64,000 bases of DNA from Ktedonobacteria bacterium (GCA_027459785.1 DAIDGU010000055.1:1-64000), one strand, 5' to 3'; positions 26,310-35,199 are shown, counted from the first letter of the stretch. The notes: generated by a model from the sequence alone, not told the origin. Program-made: numbers and translations.

Positions 26310-27590
26310 TTACTGGCGAAATTTGGCTGAGAAGCGCGTGAAAAGACGTTGCACCCATAAAGTTTTGTTCCATGACCACAACAATAAACCGACACTCAAG
26401 CCTGTGATTGCAAGGGCCAAACCACTATCAAAGGCGGAAACGACATGACGGGTAGCGACGCTCGTTATCCATGTTTGCCATTCCTGGTACGTTGCCATTA
26501 TTAGCGCCGGCAAAATGAACCAGATGAGCAAAGCACTCGCCAAGGCAACACCAACAACTGTGATTATGGTATATGCCAGCACAAATCGATCCATTGCTTG
26601 CGGCATCTCCTCGTCCTGTTGCCAGGTTGAATGACTTTTACCAGCATCGTGTAGACGCGCAAGGAAATCATGCCAAAGTTTGAGCAACACTACCTGTGTG
26701 CGTTCGGGCAGATCGTGACGGTTGGTGAGATCGGCAAGCAGATGATACATATCGGTTTTAAGGAAAATTTGCAGTTCCCAGGCAATACCCAGATAGAGCG
26801 AGATGAGCAAAATGCCAATAAGACGATAGAGCGATACAGGCATGAGCAAGATGTGATGATCTGCTAAAAATAGGCTGATTGCCCCTATCGCTGCCAATAC
26901 AAGATCATTGCGCATGCCGCCAGCATAAATGATCAGACGTTGCCGGCGGGGCAACTGCCAGATACCACCGATCCGGCTGACAGCAACGAGGAAGAAAAGA
27001 CGGTGGCCAAAGGTTAACTCAGCGGTAATGCCGAATGCGCGTGCCGCAAACAAATGGCCGCACTCGTGTATGAAGAGGATAAGCATACCGATAAAAAACA
27101 ATGAAATCGTATCAACGGCATACGAATTATTCCAGAGGATATCAAGGGTTTGGTGATGAAAAACAACATCAATCCCCCAGAATACGGGTCCGAGTACGAT
27201 CAGGATCAATGAAAGTGCCAACATGAGTGGTGAATAGAACCATGCTACCGCTGCCGGCGATATGTGTCCCAACCAGTTTTGGCCAATCGCTCGTTCACCA
27301 ACAATCTCTTGCTGATCAATTGCTTGAACCAATCCAGCGTCAGCGAGTGCTGAGACGAGATCGGCTACATCAATATCCTCCTGGAAGTGTTCTAAAAGGT
27401 ATGTATGAACGGTGCTGATGCTTGCACCGCTTTGCAACTGTTCAATCGCTCGGATGCCGATTGCTGGCAGGGCGATTGCCGTGTTAGTTGGCGCACAGCC
27501 GACGATCCACTCTTCCGCATCCGTCTCTGAGGGGCGCATGAAGATCGCGCGAAACCGCACCTTAGAATCGTCACGCACATCGCATGTCAT
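26310..27590 (-). CDS. M50-family membrane peptidase with PqqD-like N-terminal domain
   Basis: A 426-residue protein. Residues 25-92 look like a PqqD/RRE-type winged helix (IALPAIGIRAIEQLQSG, VADLVSALADAGLVQ), the fold that binds RiPP leader peptides. The membrane part from about 120 has several helices, the zinc motif HECGH at 175-179 (ILFIHECGHLFAAR), and the second M50-type aspartate in FLKTDMYHLLADL (Asp281). This resembles the M50-like peptidases of peptide-modification loci such as YydH. The likely job is leader removal or release of the modified 26-residue peptide. The ATG at 27590 overlaps the ThiF-like gene's stop as ATGA; the frame is open to 27629 but that lies inside that gene. 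Confidence 0.85.
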   Translation of the reverse strand: MTCDVRDDSKVRFRAIFMRPSETDAEEWIVGCAPTNTAIALPAIGIRAIEQLQSGASISTVHTYLLEHFQEDIDVADLVSALADAGLVQAIDQQEIVGERAIGQNWLGHISPAAVAWFYSPLMLALSLILIVLGPVFWGIDVVFHHQTLDILWNNSYAVDTISLFFIGMLILFIHECGHLFAARAFGITAELTFGHRLFFLVAVSRIGGIWQLPRRQRLIIYAGGMRNDLVLAAIGAISLFLADHHILLMPVSLYRLIGILLISLYLGIAWELQIFLKTDMYHLLADLTNRHDLPERTQVVLLKLWHDFLARLHDAGKSHSTWQQDEEMPQAMDRFVLAYTIITVVGVALASALLIWFILPALIMATYQEWQTWITSVATRHVVSAFDSGLALAITGLSVGLLLWSWNKTLWVQRLFTRFSAKFRQ

Positions 27591-28702
27591 TGCTGTTCTC
27601 CTTGCACCAGCGTGCCACATGCGGCACATGTCGCTTGACGTGGCCAGGGAAAATCTTCAAGGGCAAATTGCATGAGGTCGAGTTGAAACATATGATCATA
27701 GGTCATAGGTTGTATCATGCCGGTTATATGTTTGATGATCTCACCACAGGTGATGCTGGCAGCAGCGGCGGAGACAAAGTATGTGGTGGGGTGGCGTAAG
27801 CGCGACGCTTCATTGATCCATGCCAGTTGTTCAGGCAGCGATTGCCCCTGCCGTTCGTGGGGATAGCACATCAGGCAACCTGTCACCCCCGGCACAACAA
27901 ATGGCCCCACTTCGGCCAATGTGCCACGATAGCCACCATTGATAAACGGTACGCCGGTTGCCAGCGCAACCTGATTCATCCAGTCATTGATATGATCTCC
28001 ATCAGCACATAAGGCAACAACATCGATACCTTGCAACCGTGCCGTGAGATCGTCAGCGTCCTGAATGAAATGTGGGATGGCATCAAAATGAATATCAGGA
28101 TTGAAGCGGTGTAAATGTTCGGCAGCAAGGGTCGCTTTGGCGTGTCCGATATCGTCAGTGGTGTACAATACCTGACGATTCAAGTTGCGCAATTCGACGG
28201 TGTCACCATCAATGATGCGCAGATAGCCCACGCCGGCAGCGGCTAGCCCGATGGCAAGATTGCTGCCTAATCCGCCTAAGCCAATGACAGCGACACGCGC
28301 CTGTTTCAGTCGTGCTTGCAAAGCATAGCGCTGTTGACCAGTGGTATCGAGAATGGAAAAAAACCGGATTTGATTCGCATAGCGGTCGCTATCGGTCGCG
28401 CTTAGTTCAGTCGGAGGCACAGCCGCGGCATCTTCAATCAAGCTTAATGCGGCAAGATCTTCAAGCGTCTCAGCAACATCATCCGCTGTCACCGAGGGAA
28501 ACCGTGCTTGCAATTGTTGGACGATCTCCGCGAAGGGATGTTGGCCATCCAGTAGCGAGAGCAATAGCAGTTGTGTTTCATCAATATCCTCAATCAACGC
28601 ACCTCGCTCCCGACCGTAATGAAAGCCGATGTTCATTTGATGTGCCGTGGAATCGGCAACTGCATGCAAATGGCGTTTCAAACAAGGCTTAATGAAGTGC
28701 AT
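27587..28702 (-). CDS. E1/ThiF-like adenylating enzyme with N-terminal RRE-like domain
   Basis: A 371-residue protein. Residues 1-95 resemble a peptide-binding RRE/PqqD-like domain (TQLLLLSLLDGQHPF, VAETLEDLAALSLIED). Residues 130-371 are an E1-like domain with everything needed to adenylate a carboxylate: GLGGLGS (141-147), IIDGDTVELRNLNRQ with Asp165 and Arg176, Lys189 in GHAKATL, Asp234, and a four-cysteine zinc site (Cys276, Cys279, Cys359, Cys362). The architecture matches MccB (microcin C) and PaaA (pantocin), which act on short ribosomal peptides. The ATG at 28702 follows GGAGGG; the frame extends upstream only over the peptide gene. Confidence 0.88.
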   Translation of the reverse strand: MHFIKPCLKRHLHAVADSTAHQMNIGFHYGRERGALIEDIDETQLLLLSLLDGQHPFAEIVQQLQARFPSVTADDVAETLEDLAALSLIEDAAAVPPTELSATDSDRYANQIRFFSILDTTGQQRYALQARLKQARVAVIGLGGLGSNLAIGLAAAGVGYLRIIDGDTVELRNLNRQVLYTTDDIGHAKATLAAEHLHRFNPDIHFDAIPHFIQDADDLTARLQGIDVVALCADGDHINDWMNQVALATGVPFINGGYRGTLAEVGPFVVPGVTGCLMCYPHERQGQSLPEQLAWINEASRLRHPTTYFVSAAAASITCGEIIKHITGMIQPMTYDHMFQLDLMQFALEDFPWPRQATCAACGTLVQGEQQ

Positions 28703-28726
28703 GGCACCCTCCATAGTATGAAAGAA

Positions 28727-28754
28727 GCGGTATCGAGCAGGAGTTCGATACCGC
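28727..28754 (-). terminator. Attenuator-like hairpin after the peptide gene
   Basis: On the minus strand, GCGGTATCGA and TCGATACCGC form a perfect 10-bp stem around an 8-nt loop, followed by TTCTTTC. It lies between the stop of the 26-residue peptide gene (28765) and the start of the ThiF-like gene (28702). A partial terminator here would give more peptide than enzyme, as in many RiPP operons. Confidence 0.75.
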
Positions 28755-28764
28755 ACGAACGACC

Positions 28765-28845
28765 TTAGCAATAAGGCCAACAGAATGGCATCGTATAAGC
28801 GGGTAGCTCGGCCTTGGTCAAGGTGCGGATCTTCAGCTTTTTCAT
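28765..28845 (-). CDS. Candidate RiPP precursor peptide, 26 residues
   Basis: A short gene, too small for ordinary ORF calling. ATG 28845 is preceded by AAAGGAGCCAGTAAAG and the stop is TAA at 28765. The peptide begins MKKLKIRTLTKAEL, a basic leader-like part, and ends PAYTMPFCWPYC, an aromatic, proline-rich candidate core with Cys22 and a C-terminal Cys26. It is directly followed by a strong hairpin and then by an E1-like enzyme and an M50 peptidase, each with a leader-binding-like domain. I do not recognise the sequence family. The RBS, position and downstream attenuator support it; function as precursor is inferred from context. Confidence 0.75.
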   Translation of the reverse strand: MKKLKIRTLTKAELPAYTMPFCWPYC

Positions 28846-28904
28846 CTTTACTGGCTCCTTTCATCTCAAAATCATGCGTCGCCTTTGCCGAGGCTGAAAC
28901 GCAT

Positions 28905-28924
28905 CAACAGAGATATCTCTGTTG
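28905..28924. promoter_or_regulatory. 20-bp perfect palindrome upstream of the peptide gene
   Basis: CAACAGAGATATCTCTGTTG is a perfect palindrome 60 bp upstream of the peptide start, in the 184-bp gap after the regulator gene. Its half-site CAACAGAG recurs twice upstream of the regulator's own start. A candidate operator for the XRE-type regulator; -10 and -35 boxes could not be fixed. Confidence 0.6.
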
Positions 28925-29029
28925 TAGACAAGTATGCCTGATATGCTTGCACAATTCCATGCAAAATCTGCAGTTTGCCTGCAACTTCGTGGTAAAGGAG
29001 CGATGCTGCGAATGGGAAACAGATGCGCC

Positions 29030-31708
29030 TCAAGAAATTATCTGTAACTGCTGCAACGCTTCGAACGATGACGAAAAACCTTGCTCCCACAGATCCTGCC
29101 AACGGTTCGGCTCAAGAGCGGTCTGTGAGGTCAGGACGATCTGGAGTAAGAGGCGCTGTTCTAACGGATCGAGCTTTAAGTGGCGCTGTTCGCACCACTT
29201 GTTCAACATTCCAAGCCAAAGCACTGCGCATTCCACGTCACCTTTATGGTATAGCAAGCGGACGTAGCCCAACAGGCATTTATAAGTGTAAGGAGGAAAA
29301 TCAGCCTCGGCAAAGTTTGCTAGTGCTTCATCATAGACATCTTGTGCTCCGACTAAATCGCCCTGCGCAGTGCGACAATTACCGAGCAGGGTTAAAGCGA
29401 CGGCAAGTGAAGACAGCGCCTTACTCGCACGGAAATAGGCGATACTCTGCTGGCACCAATCTTCTGCTTGCGCATATTGCCCCTGCAATTGCGCGTTTTC
29501 TCCCAGATTCATCAGGGTAATCGCCGCTTCAAAGCGGTTGCCCAGCGAATAATGGAGCGCTAAAACTTCTTTGAAGTAAGCCGTAGCACGTGCATAATCG
29601 CCCCGCGTATGCGCCAGGACACCGAGGTTTCCCAATACCAGCGCAACCCGGAAGGTGTCACCGCGTTGGTATTGGATCGCCAATGCTTCTTCTTGGCACT
29701 GTGTTGCGCGATCATAGTCGCCCTGCATACGCAAGATATTGCCTAGATTGTCCAGGCCAATAGCGATGTCACATTGGCTCCCTATGGTTCGGTAAAGTGC
29801 CAGGGCTTCTTCCTGATAGCTTTGTGCTTCTTGATATTTGCACTGTGCCTTGAGTACGAGGGCAAGGTTGGTAAGGGCGTCTCCCATGCCTCGCACGTCA
29901 CCGCGTTGCCGTTGCTGTTCCAAACATGTATTTAGCCATGTGGTTCCCTGAATGAAATCTCCTTGTTGATAGGCAAGCAGCCCAGCCCCATTCATCGCTT
30001 TGGCATACAATTCTGTGTCGTCAGAGGGAATGGTTGCCAAGGCCCATTCGAGATACTGCCGGCCTTCGCTTATGAGGTCACGAATGCGCCAATATCGGAA
30101 GAGCTTGCTCACCATACGCAATCCGAGAGACGGTGCATGCGGAATAGCCCATTCCAGTGCCAGGCGAATATTGATATGTTCTTGATCCAGCCGAGCAACC
30201 CATTGGTGTTGGTCCGGTCCCCACAGATGGGGACTGGCCGCATCGATTCGATCACTCACATAGAGGGCATGGACACGGGCGATCAGGTCTGCTTCTCCAA
30301 GTGCTTCGGCCTGTTGCCAGGCAAACTCGCGCAGGGTGGTAAGCATGGTAAAACGAAGCGCTTTTTGTGGCTCTTCAATACGTTGAATGAGATGATGTTC
30401 GCAGAGGGACAATGCTACCTCAAAGGCATTGATTGAAGCATCTGGCGTAGTTGCATTTGGAGAAGAAGGCGGTTGCAGCGCAAGCAGGTCATTCAATTGC
30501 GTGAGCAAATGCTCAAGATGCTCATATGGACAGCCGCCGACAAAACGCGCGAGGAGGCGTAAACAACGCGATTCAACAGAAGTAAGTAATTGGTAACTCC
30601 AGTCCCAGGCATCATGCAAGGTGAGATGGTGTTTGGGCGCGTCCTGTGGCCCATGCATCAGGATCTGCTGGTGCTGATGCAGTTGACTGAGGATGTCCTC
30701 AACCGGGAGTAAGCGGACACAACTAGCAGCCAACTCGATTGCTAGTGGCAGCCCATCGAGATGGTGACAGATGGCCAGGATGGTTTGCGCATTTATCTGA
30801 GATAGGCTGAATGTTGGTTGGATCATTTGAACGCGCTCAACAAAGAGTGCGACCGCCGGGTTCATTTGCAGCGCAGCTAATGAGGCAGCCTGCAAGGGGA
30901 TGAGAGTTGACGAAGACGGGATTCCTGCGCCCACACGTCCATTCTCAGCCTCTATAAAAGGCTCTGATAGCTGCAAAAGCGGAAAGGGATGGAGTTCGAG
31001 TTCATGCTCTCCCCTAATGCGAAGCGGTCGCCGGCTGGTGAGCACAATTATGAGGTAGGGGCAGTGTGCAACCAGATCGGCAACAAGTTGCGGCAGCGTC
31101 GACAAATGTTCAGCATTATCGAAAAAAAGAATCATATGCCGATTAGTCAGCATGGTAATCACGTGTTCTTTGAGTGGACGCGCAGCTTGTTCGTGTTCGC
31201 CTAAAGTATCCAGGATGGTGCCGAGAACGGCATCAATGCTGGTCAAAGGGGCCAACCAGAGGACCGCACTGCCATCGACGAAGTGGTGTTGCATTTGACA
31301 GGTTGCGGTCCAGGCGAGACTGGTTTTACCCACTCCAGCAGTCCCTGTGATAGTGATGATACGGTATGCCGGGCATCTGAGCATCTGACAGAGACTCTGC
31401 ATCTCCGCATCCCGCCCTATCAAAGTAATAGGTGGTTGAGAAAGGGATATGTGCTGAGAATGTTCTTGTGGCGAGGATGTAGCACGTTGGGATGCGAAGA
31501 ACGTGATGCGTTGCTCAGGCGAGAGCGCCAAGGAATCTGCTAGTAAAGCAAGGGTACTTGAACGAGGAGGGCGCTCATTGTGGTTTTCGATGTTGATGAT
31601 GGTCCGAACACTGACACCGGACCGTTCTGCCAACGCTTCCTGTGTCAGGCCGGCTTGTTGTCGATAGCGTTTCACTAACACACCCAAGTGCGACGTCTTA
31701 TCCCGCAT
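29030..31708 (-). CDS. XRE-HTH / NB-ARC / TPR regulator
   Basis: An 892-residue STAND-type regulator. Residues 5-65 are an XRE helix-turn-helix (LTQEALAERSGVSVRTIINI). An NTPase domain follows with Walker A GTAGVGKTSLAW near residue 125, Walker B MILFFDNAEHL and GLPLAIELAA. About 300 C-terminal residues form TPR units (IGLDNLGNILRMQGDYDRA, LVLGNLGVLAHTRGDYARA). The start at 31708 follows GAGG. Proteins of this design switch genes on or off when a ligand binds the TPR/NTPase part. It lies immediately upstream of the peptide gene in the same orientation and shares the lower GC content of that island, so control of the peptide operon is the natural inference. Confidence 0.88.
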   Translation of the reverse strand: MRDKTSHLGVLVKRYRQQAGLTQEALAERSGVSVRTIINIENHNERPPRSSTLALLADSLALSPEQRITFFASQRATSSPQEHSQHISLSQPPITLIGRDAEMQSLCQMLRCPAYRIITITGTAGVGKTSLAWTATCQMQHHFVDGSAVLWLAPLTSIDAVLGTILDTLGEHEQAARPLKEHVITMLTNRHMILFFDNAEHLSTLPQLVADLVAHCPYLIIVLTSRRPLRIRGEHELELHPFPLLQLSEPFIEAENGRVGAGIPSSSTLIPLQAASLAALQMNPAVALFVERVQMIQPTFSLSQINAQTILAICHHLDGLPLAIELAASCVRLLPVEDILSQLHQHQQILMHGPQDAPKHHLTLHDAWDWSYQLLTSVESRCLRLLARFVGGCPYEHLEHLLTQLNDLLALQPPSSPNATTPDASINAFEVALSLCEHHLIQRIEEPQKALRFTMLTTLREFAWQQAEALGEADLIARVHALYVSDRIDAASPHLWGPDQHQWVARLDQEHINIRLALEWAIPHAPSLGLRMVSKLFRYWRIRDLISEGRQYLEWALATIPSDDTELYAKAMNGAGLLAYQQGDFIQGTTWLNTCLEQQRQRGDVRGMGDALTNLALVLKAQCKYQEAQSYQEEALALYRTIGSQCDIAIGLDNLGNILRMQGDYDRATQCQEEALAIQYQRGDTFRVALVLGNLGVLAHTRGDYARATAYFKEVLALHYSLGNRFEAAITLMNLGENAQLQGQYAQAEDWCQQSIAYFRASKALSSLAVALTLLGNCRTAQGDLVGAQDVYDEALANFAEADFPPYTYKCLLGYVRLLYHKGDVECAVLWLGMLNKWCEQRHLKLDPLEQRLLLQIVLTSQTALEPNRWQDLWEQGFSSSFEALQQLQIIS

Positions 31709-31857
31709 GTGAAGAGCCTCATTCCTACTCTTTCATAACTGCTCCAGCCGTGCTATTCATGGCAACTTCACCCTATGTGTTGCTTTGCTCGCTACTTCAT
31801 ACCGCGCACGATCCTTGCAGTTGTAAAAAAGGGTTGCAGCATAGCAGGTGTTATCGT

Positions 31858-31892
31858 GCAACAGAGGTACCCACCTTCTTTTGCAACAGAGA
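31858..31892. promoter_or_regulatory. Two CAACAGAG half-sites upstream of the regulator
   Basis: GCAACAGAGG (31858-31867) and GCAACAGAGA (31883-31892) lie 25 bp apart, about 150-180 bp upstream of the regulator start, and match the half-site of the palindrome at 28905-28924. Autoregulation is possible. The rest of the 31709-32028 gap shows nothing clear. Confidence 0.45.
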
Positions 31893-32028
31893 CCGGCTAT
31901 TCCCCTCTCCATCGTATACGCTTGCAATATCCTGTGTCAATCCTGAAAGACCTTTAGAGCAACATCCACCGACATCGACCATGCAGGGGGGAAAACTGCG
32001 GCTAAGGGCGACGCCACGAAAAGACGTA

Positions 32029-34956
32029 TCACGCCGGCTCAGTTGCCAGGGGTAGCGTGAACCAGAAGGTCGCGCCGTGGCCGGGGCTGCTCGACAGGCC
32101 CACCTGGCCACCGTGGCGCTCGATCACCGTTTTGCAGAGATAGAGGCCCAGGCCCAGCCCGACATTCGAGCCGTTTTCCACAACGGCTTCCGGCGCGCGG
32201 TAAAAGCGGTCCCAAACGAGAGCTTGTTCAGCCACCGCGATCCCCGGCCCTTGGTCGCGCACCGCTACGCGCGCGGTACCTTCTGCCAGAGCAAGTTCGA
32301 CCGCGATGGGCGTATCCATCGGCGCATATTTGAGCGCGTTCACCAGATAGTTCGTCACCACCTGGCCGATGCGCCCGGCATCCATGGCCACCACCACGGG
32401 CGCGGGGGGCAGTGCTAGCTCGATAGCACGCGACGGCCACAGCAGGCGCTGTTCCTCGACGGCCTCGCGCACCACCACACTCAGATCGCCGCGCACGATC
32501 TGGAACTGCAACAGTCCGGCTTGATTACGGACCATATCGATCATATCCTGCACGATGCGGTCCAGGCGGGCAATGTGCCGATCTGAGCGTTGCAAGAGGT
32601 CGTGCGCGCGGGCCAGCCGCGCATCCACCGCGTTCGTCGCCACGAACTGGTCAATGGCGCGGACGGCGATCTGGAGATTGGCTTTGATGCTGGTGAGGGG
32701 GGTACGCAATTCATGGCTGGCGATGCCCAAAAATTCGTCGCGCTGCCGCGTGGCGGCCTCCGCCGCCAGCCGCGCCGCTTCTGCCGCCGTCAGTTGCGCG
32801 CTCAGCCGGCCCCGTTCCAGCGCCTCCGCCGCCAGCCGCCCGATGCCCGCCAAGAGATCGTGGTCCCACGGCGCGAACTCATCCACCTGACCCTGCGCTG
32901 CCGTGCGCGCACGCCCGATGGTCAGCAGGCCGACGAGCTGGCCGGCTACGACGACCGGGGCCGTGATGCCCGTCCCCAGGTGAAAGCGATCCACAGCGAA
33001 AGGCGAGACGATGGGCGTTTCCGCTGGAAAACGTTGCACCAACACATTGCCCGCCCGCAGATAAGCTGCCATCTGGACGACGCGCGCATCATTGGCAGGC
33101 TTGAAGGCCGACACCGAAGCGCGCCATGCGGCGAGTTCAGCGGGCGGCAGATGATACATCGCAACCGGTTCAAGGCGCAACGCCGGCTCCGTCTCATCCA
33201 CCAACAGCGCATGGGCGATATCCACGCCGTCGAGTTGACTGAGCGCCTCGGTGAGCCGGGCCAGGAGCATGCGTACATCCGCCTGCGTTGCCGGTTCCGT
33301 CACGATCTGCGCGACGCGCAACAGCACGGCCAACGCCTCCTGCGTGCGCCGTTCCAGCGCATAACGCGCGGTGACATCGCGGGTGACGATGACGGCCCCG
33401 TTTATCTGCCCATCGGTGGCGCGCACCGGCCCACCGCTGGTGCTGAGTTGCAGATCGCGTCCATGTGGCTGGCGCATCTGGGTGTCCACGCCCACCAGTT
33501 GTTCTCCGCGCAGAATGCGCGCGACCGGCGTCTGGTCCGCCGGGAGGGGCTGCCCCTGCGCGTCGCGCACCCCGAAAGCCGAAATGCGCTCGCCAAACGG
33601 CGTCGCCAGGTACGTTTCATCAACGAGGTTGGGATTGATCAAGCGCGCGGCGGGATTGCTTTGCACTAACTCGCCGGCAGCGTTATAAACGTAAATGCCG
33701 TCCGTGATCGCCGCGAAGACGGCTTCGAGTTCGGCGGCGCGGGCGGCGACGGCGGCTTCCAGGCGCTTGCGGTCGGTGATATCGAGGGCGAAGGCCATGA
33801 TGCGCAACGGTTGTAGGGACAACAACACGCCGGCCAGGATAATAGGGACCGGCGTGCCATCGCGTCGCAGATAAACTTTCTCGAACGGCGCGCAGGCACC
33901 ACGCGCCAGCAGTTCTTGCGAGGCGCTGTCATCGGCAGCTTCCCAGCCCGGCGGCGTGAGGTCTTGCCAGCGAATACGGCGGGCGGCGACATCTTCAGCG
34001 GCATAATCCAGCATCTGCAAGAAAGCAGCGTTGGCTTCGAGCACGGCGTCGGCATCCGCCACGAAGATCCCGATGATATTGCGATCAACGACCGTGCGGA
34101 ACTTGGCTTCGGCTTCCCGCGCGGCGGCAAGCACCGTTTCGAGATCGCGGCGTGTGGCGCGCTCCTGGGCGAGTACGGCTTCCAGGCGCGCTTCGCTGGC
34201 TGTGCGCGTGGTGATGTCGCGGTGAATCCCGATGGTGCCAACCACCGCGCCCTGGTCGTCCACCAGCGCCCGCACGGTGGCCATGCTGATGCTAGGCGTG
34301 CCATCCTTGCGCCGATATGCCAGCTCGCCGCGCCACTCGCCCTGCGCCAGCACGGTTTCCAGCACGGCGGCTGATTGGGTGGTGGGGGCCGAGGGAAGCC
34401 GTAAGACTGCGGGGGATTGTCCTAGCATTTCCTGGCGCGTGAAGCCGAAAAGCATCTCGGCTGCCGCGTTCCAGTCCGTGATGCGCTCTGCGCGGTCGGT
34501 TACGATGACGGCGTCGGTGGTGGCATCGAAAACCTGCGCCCGCTGCTGCGTGCGGTCACGCTCCTGCTCGACTTCGGCGAGCGGGCAACTCACGCCGCGC
34601 CAGTGGGTGATCGCTCCTTGGGCATCCAGCACCGGCGTTGCCTGCATTAAAAAGCGGCGATACACACCATCCGCCCCGCGCAGGCGCTGGGTCACGGAGA
34701 GCGGCTGGCCGCTTTGCAGGGCGTGTACCCAGGCGAGCATCGTCGTTTCACGATCATCCGGGTGGATGACACTATCCAGCCAACCAGCGGTGGGCAGCGG
34801 TTCCGGCTGGCCTGTGTAGGCCCGCCAGGTCGGGACATCCTGCATCAAGCGCCCGCTGGGCAAGGCTTCCCAAAATAACGGTCCCACGGTGGCCACTTCC
34901 TGTGGTGGGTGCGATGGCTTGCGCCCTCGACGGGGCGAAGGGGTGGGACGCGCCAT
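32029..34956 (-). CDS. Multi-PAS/GAF sensor histidine kinase
   Basis: A 975-residue soluble kinase. Four PAS domains are suggested: about 25-130 (PAS_3-like, SVIHPDDRETT), 140-255 (TTDAVIVTDRAERITDWNAA), 290-390 (VDRNIIGIFVADADAVLEAN) and 405-515 (ITDGIYVYNAAGELVQSNPA). A GAF domain covers about 535-720. HisKA has His in FLGIASHELRTPLTSIKANL and the HATPase has YLVNALKYAPMD, VRDQGPGIAV and GLGLGLYLCK. No membrane segment and no adjacent response regulator, so the signal is probably cytoplasmic and the partner is elsewhere. Start follows GAGAGAG. Confidence 0.92.
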   Translation of the reverse strand: MARPTPSPRRGRKPSHPPQEVATVGPLFWEALPSGRLMQDVPTWRAYTGQPEPLPTAGWLDSVIHPDDRETTMLAWVHALQSGQPLSVTQRLRGADGVYRRFLMQATPVLDAQGAITHWRGVSCPLAEVEQERDRTQQRAQVFDATTDAVIVTDRAERITDWNAAAEMLFGFTRQEMLGQSPAVLRLPSAPTTQSAAVLETVLAQGEWRGELAYRRKDGTPSISMATVRALVDDQGAVVGTIGIHRDITTRTASEARLEAVLAQERATRRDLETVLAAAREAEAKFRTVVDRNIIGIFVADADAVLEANAAFLQMLDYAAEDVAARRIRWQDLTPPGWEAADDSASQELLARGACAPFEKVYLRRDGTPVPIILAGVLLSLQPLRIMAFALDITDRKRLEAAVAARAAELEAVFAAITDGIYVYNAAGELVQSNPAARLINPNLVDETYLATPFGERISAFGVRDAQGQPLPADQTPVARILRGEQLVGVDTQMRQPHGRDLQLSTSGGPVRATDGQINGAVIVTRDVTARYALERRTQEALAVLLRVAQIVTEPATQADVRMLLARLTEALSQLDGVDIAHALLVDETEPALRLEPVAMYHLPPAELAAWRASVSAFKPANDARVVQMAAYLRAGNVLVQRFPAETPIVSPFAVDRFHLGTGITAPVVVAGQLVGLLTIGRARTAAQGQVDEFAPWDHDLLAGIGRLAAEALERGRLSAQLTAAEAARLAAEAATRQRDEFLGIASHELRTPLTSIKANLQIAVRAIDQFVATNAVDARLARAHDLLQRSDRHIARLDRIVQDMIDMVRNQAGLLQFQIVRGDLSVVVREAVEEQRLLWPSRAIELALPPAPVVVAMDAGRIGQVVTNYLVNALKYAPMDTPIAVELALAEGTARVAVRDQGPGIAVAEQALVWDRFYRAPEAVVENGSNVGLGLGLYLCKTVIERHGGQVGLSSSPGHGATFWFTLPLATEPA

Positions 34957-35199
34957 ATAACAAACTCTCTCTCATGCGCGGTAAGACGTGGCCACAGCGG
35001 CGGTGCCTTGGAACCTACATGTGATCAGCAAAAAAGCTGGGTCTGCGCAACGCTTGGCCTGCTGCACTGCTGCGAGCTGGGCGGCGGCGCGACGGGTGCG
35101 ACCCGGCTGGTTAGCGACTCCGACGTAACTAACTAAAAAAAGCGGGCTGTGACGGCGAGCGATGCACTGGGGACGGCGGGTGGCGGGCAATGCGACGGG

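Noticed and set aside
26253-26330. Plus-strand 25-codon frame rich in Cys (MATKCTSCKGYCQFW), near the RiPP-like cluster
   Set aside because: It is convergent to the cluster, its GGGGG site is too close to the ATG, and no hairpin or partner gene is linked to it; too weak to call as a second peptide.
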